Shown here: positions 16,641 to 24,471 of the stretch, in pieces
Layout: each line of letters starts with the position of its first letter
Numbering within the stretch: the first letter of the stretch is position 1
DNA from: Bacteroidota bacterium
Lineage (GTDB): Bacteria > Bacteroidota > Ignavibacteria > Palsa-1295
Length of the DNA stretch: 64,000 nucleotides
Assembly: GCA_030706745.1 (NCBI GenBank)
Contig: JAUZNX010000013.1
Span: forward strand, 1-64,000
Direction: 5' to 3'
Made by a program: the position numbers and the translations under genes
The notes under the pieces: model-generated
Told to the model about the DNA's origin: nothing
The model's database searches: none
Seen by the model: the letters and a program-made list of their open reading frames with translations, nothing else

Positions 16641-18770
16641 GAAACGGATTTCCTCGAAAGAGTAGCCCTCGCCGAGATGCTCTTTTACTACCGTTAGTGT
16701 TGCGACACCAAGTTGTTTGAACGCCTCGCGGATGGGAGCAATCTTCCGGTCCTCCACAAGTCCCGTGAGCGATGTGATGTCTCCGTTCTGCAATAGGGAT
16801 GCAAGATGTCCGGCAATCGTACTGACAGCGAGCGAACGCATGTCAGAAATACCTCTCAGATTCAGGCCTTGTTTGAAGAACCGGAGCGTTTCATACGCAC
16901 TATCACCACCTTTGGGCTCACGCGGTGCATGGGATACCACGCCGAGTCGTGTAAGACTTGGATTGCTCTCGCGAAATTTCCGAATACACGCCAGGAACGG
17001 GATGCCGTATTGGCGCGACTTTGTTTCGCCGATGCCGGATATCGTCCGGAATTCACCACCATCATTTGGCACGCGAGCAGCGATCTCTTTAAGCGTATAG
17101 TCATTGAAGATGACATAGGGCGGAATGTTCTGTTGCTCCGCCAGGCTATGCCGGAGTCTGCGCAAGTCTTCGAAGAGTGCGCGGTTGAGTGCCGGCAGGT
17201 CTACGGCTTCGCGCGTTTCATGCGCCAGTTCTTTGGGTCTGTTCAGAGTTACTGTGCGGTTGTTTCGAAGGACTTCCCATCCTTTCGGTGTCACCTTCAC
17301 TACGCTGAAATGGTCGTGATCCTGAATAATGAGTCCTTGCCGACGAAGCTCATTTGTGAAATGCCGCCATTCGGTCTTGGTATGCTCATGGCCGACGCCA
17401 TAGGTAGAGAGTTCATGGTGCCGGAAGTCCTGAATCTTTTGACCGCGAGATCCTTTGAGCACATCGATGATATGCGACGCGCCAAAATTCTGCCCTACGC
17501 GGACGACACAGGAAAGGAACATCTGCGCGAGCCGAGTGCCATCGAAAGTCTCAACATTCTGGGTCGAGAGACAATTATCACACGAGCCACAATTCGCATC
17601 CGGATATGCTTCGCCGAAATATGCGAGCATTGCCTTGCGGCGGCATGTATTGACCTCGGCAAAATCGACGAGTTTGTCGAGTTCTTCGATCGAGCGCGTT
17701 CGCTCCTCGGGTGATTTGTCATCAAAGAACTGCATATACTTCTGCCGGTCACCCTGCGCGTAGAACATGATGCAATCGCTCGCAAGCCCATCGCGGCCAG
17801 CGCGGCCGGTCTCTTGATAGTACGCCGGGATATTTTTGGCAATATCATAATGGAGAACAAATCGCACGTTCGGCTTATCGATGCCCATGCCAAACGCGAT
17901 TGTTGCGCAGATAATATCGACTTTATCACGAACAAATAGCTCTTGTACCTTTGTACGGACGGCCTTATCGAGACCGGCGTGATAGGCCATGGCCTTGTGT
18001 CCTCTCGCTTTGAGCGAAGCCGCCATTCGCTCAGTGCCCTCGCGGCTCAAACAATAGATGATCCCGGATTCACCCTTTCTGTGCGCGAGATAGCCTTCGA
18101 GTTGGGCCATGGCGCCGCGCTTCGGCCAGACTTGATAGATCAAGTTCTTGCGATCGAAGCTTGCGTTGAACTTCTTCGTATCAGCGCGCAAATGCAATTG
18201 ATCGAGAATGTCGGTAACGACACGGCTTGTCGCCGTGGCGGTGACGGCCATGATTGGGGCCGAAGGAAACCGCTCGCGCAACACATGAAGATTGCGGTAG
18301 TCCGCTCGAAAGTCGTGCCCCCACTCGCTGATGCAGTGTGCTTCGTCAACGACCGATAGCGAGACATTCAGCTCGGAGAGGAAGTCCAGGAAGCCCGGGA
18401 CCGGAAATCGCTCTGGCGCAATATAGAGTAACTTGTATTCTCCCGCACGCAATCGACGAACCCGGTCCGAGATTTCGCGGCCCTCAAGCGAGCTATTCAA
18501 GAACGTGGCGGGGATGCCGGTCGCATTCAGAGCATCGACCTGATCCTTCATCAGCGCGATGAGCGGACTGATGACGATCGTGATGCCGGGCAGCATCGCT
18601 GCGGGAAGTTGGAAGCAAAGTGATTTGCCGGCGCCCGTCGGCATCAGCGCGAAGACATCGCTCTTCGCGAGTACAGCTTCAACGATCTCGCGCTGAAGCG
18701 GGCGAAATTCCGAAAACCCAAAATACTGTTTAAGGGATGCAACCATGTTGTGGAAAGTGCTGACATCCAA
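15306..18770 (-). CDS. recQ: RecQ-family DNA helicase whose frame continues into a sugar-binding lipoprotein
   Basis: Residues 1 to about 716 form a complete RecQ: Walker A MPTGAGKSLCFQLPA (about 43-57), DEAH box VVDEAHCISEWGHDF, motif VI YYQETGRAGRDG, a four-Cys zinc site (CRRKAMLAYF ... NCGSCDNC), a winged-helix RQC domain, an HRDC domain and a C-terminal helical tail ending SFEEIRFVRAF. RecQ unwinds DNA 3' to 5' in recombination and fork repair in the cytoplasm. No stop codon follows: the same frame runs through a lipoprotein signal peptide (lipobox LLGAIGC at about 742-748) into a solute-binding domain, total 1154 residues. A helicase with an internal export signal makes no topological sense, so this is either two products from one frame, a recent loss of the recQ stop, or a base error in the sequence. 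It begins 36 bases after the hsdMS stop. Confidence 0.85.
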   Translation of the reverse strand: MDVSTFHNMVASLKQYFGFSEFRPLQREIVEAVLAKSDVFALMPTGAGKSLCFQLPAAMLPGITIVISPLIALMKDQVDALNATGIPATFLNSSLEGREISDRVRRLRAGEYKLLYIAPERFPVPGFLDFLSELNVSLSVVDEAHCISEWGHDFRADYRNLHVLRERFPSAPIMAVTATATSRVVTDILDQLHLRADTKKFNASFDRKNLIYQVWPKRGAMAQLEGYLAHRKGESGIIYCLSREGTERMAASLKARGHKAMAYHAGLDKAVRTKVQELFVRDKVDIICATIAFGMGIDKPNVRFVLHYDIAKNIPAYYQETGRAGRDGLASDCIMFYAQGDRQKYMQFFDDKSPEERTRSIEELDKLVDFAEVNTCRRKAMLAYFGEAYPDANCGSCDNCLSTQNVETFDGTRLAQMFLSCVVRVGQNFGASHIIDVLKGSRGQKIQDFRHHELSTYGVGHEHTKTEWRHFTNELRRQGLIIQDHDHFSVVKVTPKGWEVLRNNRTVTLNRPKELAHETREAVDLPALNRALFEDLRRLRHSLAEQQNIPPYVIFNDYTLKEIAARVPNDGGEFRTISGIGETKSRQYGIPFLACIRKFRESNPSLTRLGVVSHAPREPKGGDSAYETLRFFKQGLNLRGISDMRSLAVSTIAGHLASLLQNGDITSLTGLVEDRKIAPIREAFKQLGVATLTVVKEHLGEGYSFEEIRFVRAFDEGQQQRRPVGKANIAALALLCISLLLGAIGCGRTEQSTSGKTHIKLVHFNLDQQELWKQDVAVPFMKAHPAIDVEIEAIPYGLYTTKIESAAASGMALGDVVLIDDWYGQELFKRNYTIPLDTFFHRDLHDSDFFTQFFTVWHNGGIPSAPLMAMPASGGVTALFYNKDLFDKARVKYPDSTWTYATMLDAARRLTNNSADPGSKTWGLLLDDGLFTGIDTYIYSNGGKILSDDRTHGAMSEPATIAAVQSYVDLIQKEHVAPPPDPSQALGQRFLQGHAAMMLMIDFAKTEFAHATFKWDVAAPPKGTVGLLDRQNGQAFGIARQCEHPDSAWELIKWIVTLPTTKGVNELHRSAMPLYKPLAYSSEYLEGDPKCNRRALLAINTSGHVFTLITPGWQEWRDHGFDPHMQDMMAGRESVIEGCKAIDEKINEVLARNK

Positions 18771-18806
18771 AGCAAATCGGAAGTGTCAGTTGTTCCGCGA
18801 AGTCCG

Positions 18807-21314
18807 CTATTCCCCCCACAGCCCCGCAACCCGCGCCTTGATCTTCCCCTCCATCCGCGCAACAAGCCCCTTCAGCATCTCCATCTCCGCCCGCTCCTGT
18901 TCGAGGCGCGCGACGATGGTTTGCTGCTCGGCGAGAGGGGGAAGATAGATGCTTTCTTTAGCTAACAACGAAGCACTAATGTTTGCTTGACCGATAGCGC
19001 GAGACGCCTTTGTCTTCAATTGTTTTTGCCACCAATCGAGATTCATGTGAAAGTTCAAGAAGTGCGGGTCCACTTTCAACTTATCGGGAATAAGGCGGAC
19101 AAGATAGGATGCTGCGATATAATCACCATCGAGTTCAAAGATGCCGGTTCTTCCTACGTGTTCAATACTGTTTGTGCGATTAAAGAGAATATCCTCGCGC
19201 CTGAGCTGATACTTCTTAAATACTTGGGGTGTGATGTCGGCGCACTTCATACTGCCGTTATCAACCGTGCGGCCATTGACTATCTCATTCATTCTAAACG
19301 TCTTGTAGCCGACGCCGTCCGTGTTGAGCGCCTCGGAGATACCGTAATCAAACTTCTTGCAGACTTGGCTTAGCTGTACGATCTCCCACTTCGGATCGAT
19401 CTCGATTTCGGGCTTGTAGTTCGCAAGGATGGCGCGGGCGCCTTCGATCATCTTGCGGTAGCGCTCTAACTCGGCCACCAACGCCTCCTGCACGGGGAGC
19501 GGCGGAAGGGGGATTTCAGTCTCGCCAAGGCTCTTTAAGTTTATTCCAGCCTGTCCGACCCACTTGTTGCATTTAGCGAGGAAGTAGCCCGATTGAAAAA
19601 GATAGTGAAGAACATATGCCAAGAAGCGGGGTGATAGGAGAGCACGCTCAACCCGTATTCTAGTCATGTGATTAGAGTAAACAGCATCATAATCCTTGTC
19701 GATCAAGCACGTCTTGCCTACCAACTCTTTGCTGTTGGTGTTGTTGAATAGCACGTCATCGGCTTTGAGCGTGTATTCTGGTTTCGCTTCTGACCTTGAA
19801 ATGTATTTTGAACCCTCAAATGTAAGTTCTCCTTTCGACGTAATGTTCATTGGTCGAAGATGAATCACATCACCTGTCTCTTTTTCAGAATTGCCCGAGG
19901 CAAATCCTGACTTCATCTCCGTAACCAACTCTTCCAATTTCAACCGAGGCCATCTTTCGTTTCCGGTGATTACCGCATCTCGATACCGGTCCATCGAGAG
20001 ATTGTAATCGCCGGAGGCGGTGATTTTCTCTTTCGGGACGAGGAGGGCCTGGATTCCAGCTTTCGCGGGAATGACATGTTTGGTTTTGTACTCTTTGATT
20101 ACTTCCAGCGCGGAAGGTAATTCGTCCTTCTCGGGTGTGGGCCTTCGTTGAGCGCCAATTTCGAAGCCATCGTTTCCAATCTTGACGAAGAGAATATGCT
20201 CGCTGCGGCGGGCGATTTCTTTGTCGATAAAGAGGATGCTCGTCTTGACTCCGGAATAGGGCTGGAAGACCCCAGCCGGGAGCGAGACGACGGCATAGAG
20301 CAAATGTTCATCGACGAGCCACTTTCGCAAATCTTTATAGGCATTGCCACTTTGGAAAATAATCCCTTCGGGCACGATGATACCGGCCTTGCCTTGCGGC
20401 GTTAGGTGCTCCAGGATGTAATCGACGAACAGCACTTCGCTACGGCTTGCGGCAATACGGAATTTGCCGTGCGGACGAATGCCGCCTTTCGGCGACATGA
20501 AGGGCGGGTTCGCCATGATGACGTCGGCCTTGTCGTCCCAGCGGTCTTCGCTGGTGAGAGTATCATACTCTTGAATGGCGGGATCGGCGAAGCCATGCAG
20601 ATACAGATTGACCAGCGACATACGGACCATGTCGGGCGAGATGTCATAGCCGACGAGGTTCTTTCCAAGCTCTTTGCGGTCTTTGGTCGTGAGCAGATCG
20701 CCTTCGCGCTTATTCGTATTCGTCTTCAGGATATACTTGAATGCCGCGATGAGGAACCCGGCGGTGCCGCAGGCCGGATCGAGAATGCGATCGGTCTTCA
20801 TCGGCCCGACCACCTGCACGATGAAATCAATAATGTGGCGCGGAGTTCGGAATTGCCCCGCATCGCCTTGCGAGCCAAGGACCGAGAGGAGATATTCATA
20901 CGCATCTCCCAGCATCTCGCTGTGATCGTAACTGAACTCGTTGATGACGCTAAGAAACAGGCGTAGTGTTTCGGGGTCTCGATATGGCAGGAATGCATTC
21001 TTGAAAATGTCGCGAAAGAGCGGCGGCAGATTCGGATTGAGCTGCATTTCCGCGAGTGCATCCCCATAAAGCCCGATGAGTTCGTGTCCGCCGATCTTGG
21101 TGGAATAGACGCTCGTCCACGCATACTTTTTGTACTTGCCGACGAAGAACGTGGCTTTGCCGCCCAACCGCTCGGCTTGCTGGTCCATGTCGTGCATGAA
21201 CTTGTAGATGAGGGCCAGCGTGATCTGTTCGACCTGCGATTTCGGGTCGGGGACCTTTCCGACCAGGACATCACGAGCCTTGTCGATTCGATTTTTAGTG
21301 GCGGAGTCCAGCAT
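18807..21314 (-). CDS. Fused type I restriction-modification HsdM-HsdS (methylase plus specificity subunit)
   Basis: The 835-residue protein joins two subunits that are normally separate. Residues 1 to about 445 are an N6-adenine methyltransferase: N-terminal helical bundle, AdoMet motif I DPACGTAGFLIAAF (about 179-192), motif IV VIMANPPFMSPKGG and the following VPEGIIF. Residues about 455-835 hold two target-recognition domains, each ending in the conserved helical linker (IPLPPLPVQEALVAELERYR and IYLPPLAEQQTIVARLEQER), so the recognised site should be bipartite. It would methylate adenine in the host DNA and guide the HsdR nuclease. The linker at about residues 413-421 is VIPAKAGIQ, encoded by a REP-like repeat (20050-20076). 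The separate hsdR gene lies 290 bases upstream across an inverted-repeat element. Confidence 0.93.
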   Translation of the reverse strand: MLDSATKNRIDKARDVLVGKVPDPKSQVEQITLALIYKFMHDMDQQAERLGGKATFFVGKYKKYAWTSVYSTKIGGHELIGLYGDALAEMQLNPNLPPLFRDIFKNAFLPYRDPETLRLFLSVINEFSYDHSEMLGDAYEYLLSVLGSQGDAGQFRTPRHIIDFIVQVVGPMKTDRILDPACGTAGFLIAAFKYILKTNTNKREGDLLTTKDRKELGKNLVGYDISPDMVRMSLVNLYLHGFADPAIQEYDTLTSEDRWDDKADVIMANPPFMSPKGGIRPHGKFRIAASRSEVLFVDYILEHLTPQGKAGIIVPEGIIFQSGNAYKDLRKWLVDEHLLYAVVSLPAGVFQPYSGVKTSILFIDKEIARRSEHILFVKIGNDGFEIGAQRRPTPEKDELPSALEVIKEYKTKHVIPAKAGIQALLVPKEKITASGDYNLSMDRYRDAVITGNERWPRLKLEELVTEMKSGFASGNSEKETGDVIHLRPMNITSKGELTFEGSKYISRSEAKPEYTLKADDVLFNNTNSKELVGKTCLIDKDYDAVYSNHMTRIRVERALLSPRFLAYVLHYLFQSGYFLAKCNKWVGQAGINLKSLGETEIPLPPLPVQEALVAELERYRKMIEGARAILANYKPEIEIDPKWEIVQLSQVCKKFDYGISEALNTDGVGYKTFRMNEIVNGRTVDNGSMKCADITPQVFKKYQLRREDILFNRTNSIEHVGRTGIFELDGDYIAASYLVRLIPDKLKVDPHFLNFHMNLDWWQKQLKTKASRAIGQANISASLLAKESIYLPPLAEQQTIVARLEQERAEMEMLKGLVARMEGKIKARVAGLWGE
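20050..20076 (-). repeat. REP-like palindromic repeat inside hsdMS (VIPAKAGIQ peptide)
   Basis: About 27 bases with half-sites GGATTCCAGC and GCGGGAATGA around a TTTC centre match the short interspersed palindrome that recurs in many bacterial genomes and, in frame, encodes VIPAKAGIQ. It sits at the junction of the methylase and specificity parts. I know this repeat mainly from Proteobacteria and some other phyla; that is recollection, not a search. Confidence 0.7.
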
Positions 21315-21336
21315 GGATTGTGTGTGGTAAAAACAT

Positions 21337-21588
21337 CGCCCTTTCAGGGCTTCAAAATCTATTAAACGTCTGCTTACCCAGGGTTCCGCTTCGCCGCACC
21401 ATAGGTGCGGCTCGCTCCACCCTGGGCTGCGAGTACTTCGCCCCTTCGGGGCTGGGTCAGCTCGCCAGACGCTGTTGTGGCCGAAGCATTCAGCCGCGGA
21501 GCGGCGGAGTACTCGCAGCCCAGGGTGGAGGCCGAAGGCCGGAACCCTGGGTCGCGCAACCCAAACACACCTAAGCCCTGAAAGGGCG
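21337..21588. repeat. 252-bp composite inverted-repeat element between hsdMS and hsdR
   Basis: The outer ends are perfect 16-bp inverted repeats (CGCCCTTTCAGGGCTT at 21337-21352; its complement at 21573-21588). Inside are a 13-bp pair (ACCCAGGGTTCCG at 21377-21389 with 21540-21552) and a 28-bp pair with one mismatch (21415-21442 with 21503-21530). Small local hairpins fill the rest (CCGCACC/GGTGCGG, GCCCC/GGGGC). No convincing gene lies within. The nested symmetry suggests a mobile palindromic element or a long RNA cruciform. It also fills the 290-base gap between the two restriction genes. Confidence 0.8.
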
Positions 21589-21604
21589 GTGTCCCGGAAT
21601 GCGA

Positions 21605-24112
21605 TTACGCATTTGGCAGAAAATTATTGAGCGATACATAGGTATCGATGTACTGCGGAATAATGTCGCGGTATCCGTTCAATGCTTCGACATCGGAGAG
21701 GCGCAACATCGGATTTGTCGCGAGCCTTCCGTATTCCTTGTTCCGCATGATCTCCTGCACTTCGGGATCGGTCAGATAGGCTTTGAACGCGCGGTTGATT
21801 GCTCCATAATACTTTGGGTCCGGCTTCTCAACCTGAATGAAGCTTTCCAATTCCAGATCTAGCAATTCTTCTCGCGATGGGATTGCCTTCTTCTGGAACA
21901 CATGATCGAGCAATTCCTCGATCGTTGGCTTGCGGTCCAGCCCCAACGCCTTACGGATTTTTTCGAGATTGAAATACTCTTCGGGCTTTTCGAAAATCTC
22001 CCTTCGAATATAATCCTTGACGACGGCAAGATTGCCGCTCATGTAGTTATCCGTGACCACCGGATCGTTCTTGACGGTCTCCTCGAACTTCTGGAAGAGC
22101 ATCCGGTCGGGCTTCAGCCCTTCGAGTCCAACCTGAATTTCCTTCAAATCCTTGAGCGGATCGAGCCGTTCGCTGACATACGACCCTTCCGGATGCCTCG
22201 GCGGTGGCTCACCTTCCGGTGGCCGGTCGCTGCGCGGCAGCGGTAGTTTCAGCCGCTCGTCGTAATCGAACTTATGCTCGAAGAACTCGACATTGCCGAA
22301 GAAATCGAAGAGGCGGAACGTGGTCTTCGGCTCGGTGGTCACATCGCGCTCGCCGTTCGCAAGCTTCACCTCATACTTGAAATTGTACTTCCGGGTGCCG
22401 CGGCCTTTCATCTGCACGAATTCCGTTGGCGAGAAGATCGGACGCATGAGGCAGAGGTTCAGAATGTCCTGACAATCGTATCCGGTCGTCATCATTCCAA
22501 CCGTCACGCAGACGCGCGTCTTCGATGTCTCGTATCCTTCTACGAGTTTGGATTCCCCGTTGAGCTTATTGTTTGCAAACTGCTTGGTCATACCCTGCGC
22601 GCCCGTAATGCGCGAGGTAACCTGTAACGCGAAATCGGACCGGTAGCGGCCGGGCCACGCCTTATCGGCAATCGCATTCAGCACTTCCGTAATTTTCATT
22701 GCGTGGTTCTGGCTCACGCAAAACATGATGGTCTTTCCGATTTCGCCGGTGATCGGATCTTTCAGGGCATGTTCCAGGAAGGTCTCGCAAAATACGCGGT
22801 TGGTCTTATCGCTGAAGAATTTCTTCTCAAAGTCCCTATTTACGAAGTTCTCCGTGACTTCATCGCCGTTATCGGCGTCATAGACAACCGCATAGCCTTC
22901 ATCGGAAAGCAATTGTGTCGTGATCTCCGTTCGAGCATCGAGCACATAGGGATTGACGAGATAGCCCTCTTTGACGCCATCGAGGAGGGAGTATCGGAAT
23001 GTCGGATCGCCGCTCTCGCATCCGAAGGTCTTATAGGTGTCGAGGATCTGTCGCTTCTCCAGTTCGGCGGGTGAGCCTCTGAGAAGTGCTTCCGTATCGG
23101 TATTCTTGATGTAGTCTTTTGGTGTTGCGGTCAAACCCAGCTTGAAGCCGACGAAAGGCTCGAAGACGGCACGGGCATTGCCTCCGATGGAGCGGTGCGC
23201 TTCGTCCGAAATGACGAGATCGAAATCGAGCGGTGAAAAATCACGGAAGCGAGTGAGCAGGCTCTGCACGGTCGTCACGACGATTGCGGCATCTCGCCAG
23301 TCCTCACGATTCTGTTTCCAGACCTTCGTAGTGTAGTCGTTCTTGAGATAGTCCTTGAAATTCTTCTCCGCCTGATCTTCCAACTCCAACCGATCGACGA
23401 GGAAGAGAACTCTGGTTGCGTTGCCAGTTCGCAGAAAGAGCTTGATGATGGCCGCTGCGGTCAGTGTCTTGCCGGTGCCGGTCGCCATCTCGAACAGGAA
23501 TCGGTCGTTGCCTTTCTTGACAGAGTCCTGTAATGCCTGGACCGCTTTGATCTGATAGGGTCGCAAGAGCCGAAGCTTCTGGCTCTCGATAAATTCTTTC
23601 CGCGTCTTCTCGTCGAGATACGAAGGATTCTGAGCATAGAGAGGGTTCTGGGTGATGGCAATGTAATCCTCGCCAACCACTTCGCGGATGAGCGCGTGAC
23701 GGTCCGGTTTGAACTGCTCCTTTAGCGAGAAGTCGGATTGATCGGGAAACTTGGAAATGATCTGCGGATTTCCTGCTTCCAAATCCCAGAGGTAGTGGAT
23801 ATTTCCGTTCGTGAGAATGATGTACCGAGCATTCTTGCCCTTCGCGTAACCGCGTGCCTGCTCCTTGCCATCGAGTGGGTTTCGCTCTTCGCGCTTGGCT
23901 TCGACCACGCAAAGCGCATCACCACGCTTATCGAGCAGAAGGTAGTCGATGAAGCCGTTCTTCGTGTGTTCGAAGTCATCGCCGACGGCATCGATTTTTA
24001 CAGAGGCTTCGAGCGCGATGTTCGCTTTCCCCTCCGCCGTGTCGAAGAACTGCCAACCGGCGTTATCCAGCAAGTGGTTGACTTTGATTCGGGCACGGGC
24101 TTCTGTGGACAT
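21605..24112 (-). CDS. hsdR: Type I restriction enzyme R subunit (EcoEI-like)
   Basis: An 835-residue HsdR. The N-terminal PD-(D/E)xK nuclease shows FIDYLLLDKRGDALCVVEAKREE (about 53-75) with the catalytic Asp and the ExK pair. The motor follows: LRPYQIKAVQAL, Walker A FEMATGTGKTLTAAA (about 209-223), DEAH box LVISDEAHRSIGG, GLTATP, and motif VI MKGRGTRKYN. The C-terminal part resembles the EcoEI R-subunit C-terminal domain. The complex with HsdMS would translocate unmethylated DNA and cut it at a distance, as defence against phage and foreign DNA. Start ATG 24112 is the first in frame and gives a normal N-terminus. Transcription probably begins in the 359-base gap upstream and reads through the inverted-repeat element into hsdMS. 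Confidence 0.94.
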   Translation of the reverse strand: MSTEARARIKVNHLLDNAGWQFFDTAEGKANIALEASVKIDAVGDDFEHTKNGFIDYLLLDKRGDALCVVEAKREERNPLDGKEQARGYAKGKNARYIILTNGNIHYLWDLEAGNPQIISKFPDQSDFSLKEQFKPDRHALIREVVGEDYIAITQNPLYAQNPSYLDEKTRKEFIESQKLRLLRPYQIKAVQALQDSVKKGNDRFLFEMATGTGKTLTAAAIIKLFLRTGNATRVLFLVDRLELEDQAEKNFKDYLKNDYTTKVWKQNREDWRDAAIVVTTVQSLLTRFRDFSPLDFDLVISDEAHRSIGGNARAVFEPFVGFKLGLTATPKDYIKNTDTEALLRGSPAELEKRQILDTYKTFGCESGDPTFRYSLLDGVKEGYLVNPYVLDARTEITTQLLSDEGYAVVYDADNGDEVTENFVNRDFEKKFFSDKTNRVFCETFLEHALKDPITGEIGKTIMFCVSQNHAMKITEVLNAIADKAWPGRYRSDFALQVTSRITGAQGMTKQFANNKLNGESKLVEGYETSKTRVCVTVGMMTTGYDCQDILNLCLMRPIFSPTEFVQMKGRGTRKYNFKYEVKLANGERDVTTEPKTTFRLFDFFGNVEFFEHKFDYDERLKLPLPRSDRPPEGEPPPRHPEGSYVSERLDPLKDLKEIQVGLEGLKPDRMLFQKFEETVKNDPVVTDNYMSGNLAVVKDYIRREIFEKPEEYFNLEKIRKALGLDRKPTIEELLDHVFQKKAIPSREELLDLELESFIQVEKPDPKYYGAINRAFKAYLTDPEVQEIMRNKEYGRLATNPMLRLSDVEALNGYRDIIPQYIDTYVSLNNFLPNA

Positions 24113-24471
24113 GAGGGAACAGGGTAGGTTTCTGGAATCAGGCGATGAAAACCCTATGATGTTGAGTCATAGTTGCACCCAATCGCTATTGCGGGTTAGA
24201 CCTCGTCCGGTTTGGCTGAAAAAACTTCGTGAATTCTTTGATGGGCACCTTGCGCGAGGGGTGAGGAATGTTGTATGTTGATTGTGTGATGACGGGCACC
24301 CATTGCTCATTGAAAGCAGAGGCGATTTTGCGCGAAGGGAGAGGGCGTTCATTAAATGACAATTCAAAAGAGAGAATTAAAGTATTACTTTAACTTCGGG
24401 CACCTCTTCTTGGGGGCAAATGGCGAATTGGAGGTGCGCGACCGAAAGGCTTCGTAAATTGCATAAAGCCG
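24113..24471. other. Divergent intergenic region between hsdR and the histidine kinase
   Basis: These 359 bases must hold the promoters of both flanking genes. I see no exact TAnnTTTG box here. A short palindrome at 24377-24393 is the only clear symmetric site. Open frames in the region have no recognisable features and I do not call a gene. Confidence 0.6.
24377..24393. promoter_or_regulatory. Palindrome, possible operator upstream of the kinase
   Basis: TTAAAGT-ATT-ACTTTAA is a perfect 7-bp inverted repeat in an AT-rich patch, 78 bases before the kinase ATG. It could bind a dimeric regulator; this is inference from symmetry only. Confidence 0.35.

Noticed and set aside
16806-17714. A 302-residue open frame on the plus strand inside recQ
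   Set aside because: It is antisense to conserved RecQ motifs, has no recognisable domain, and arises from codon bias of the real gene.
21374-21574. Short open frames on both strands in the hsdMS-hsdR gap
   Set aside because: They are translations of the inverted-repeat element and mirror each other; not genes.
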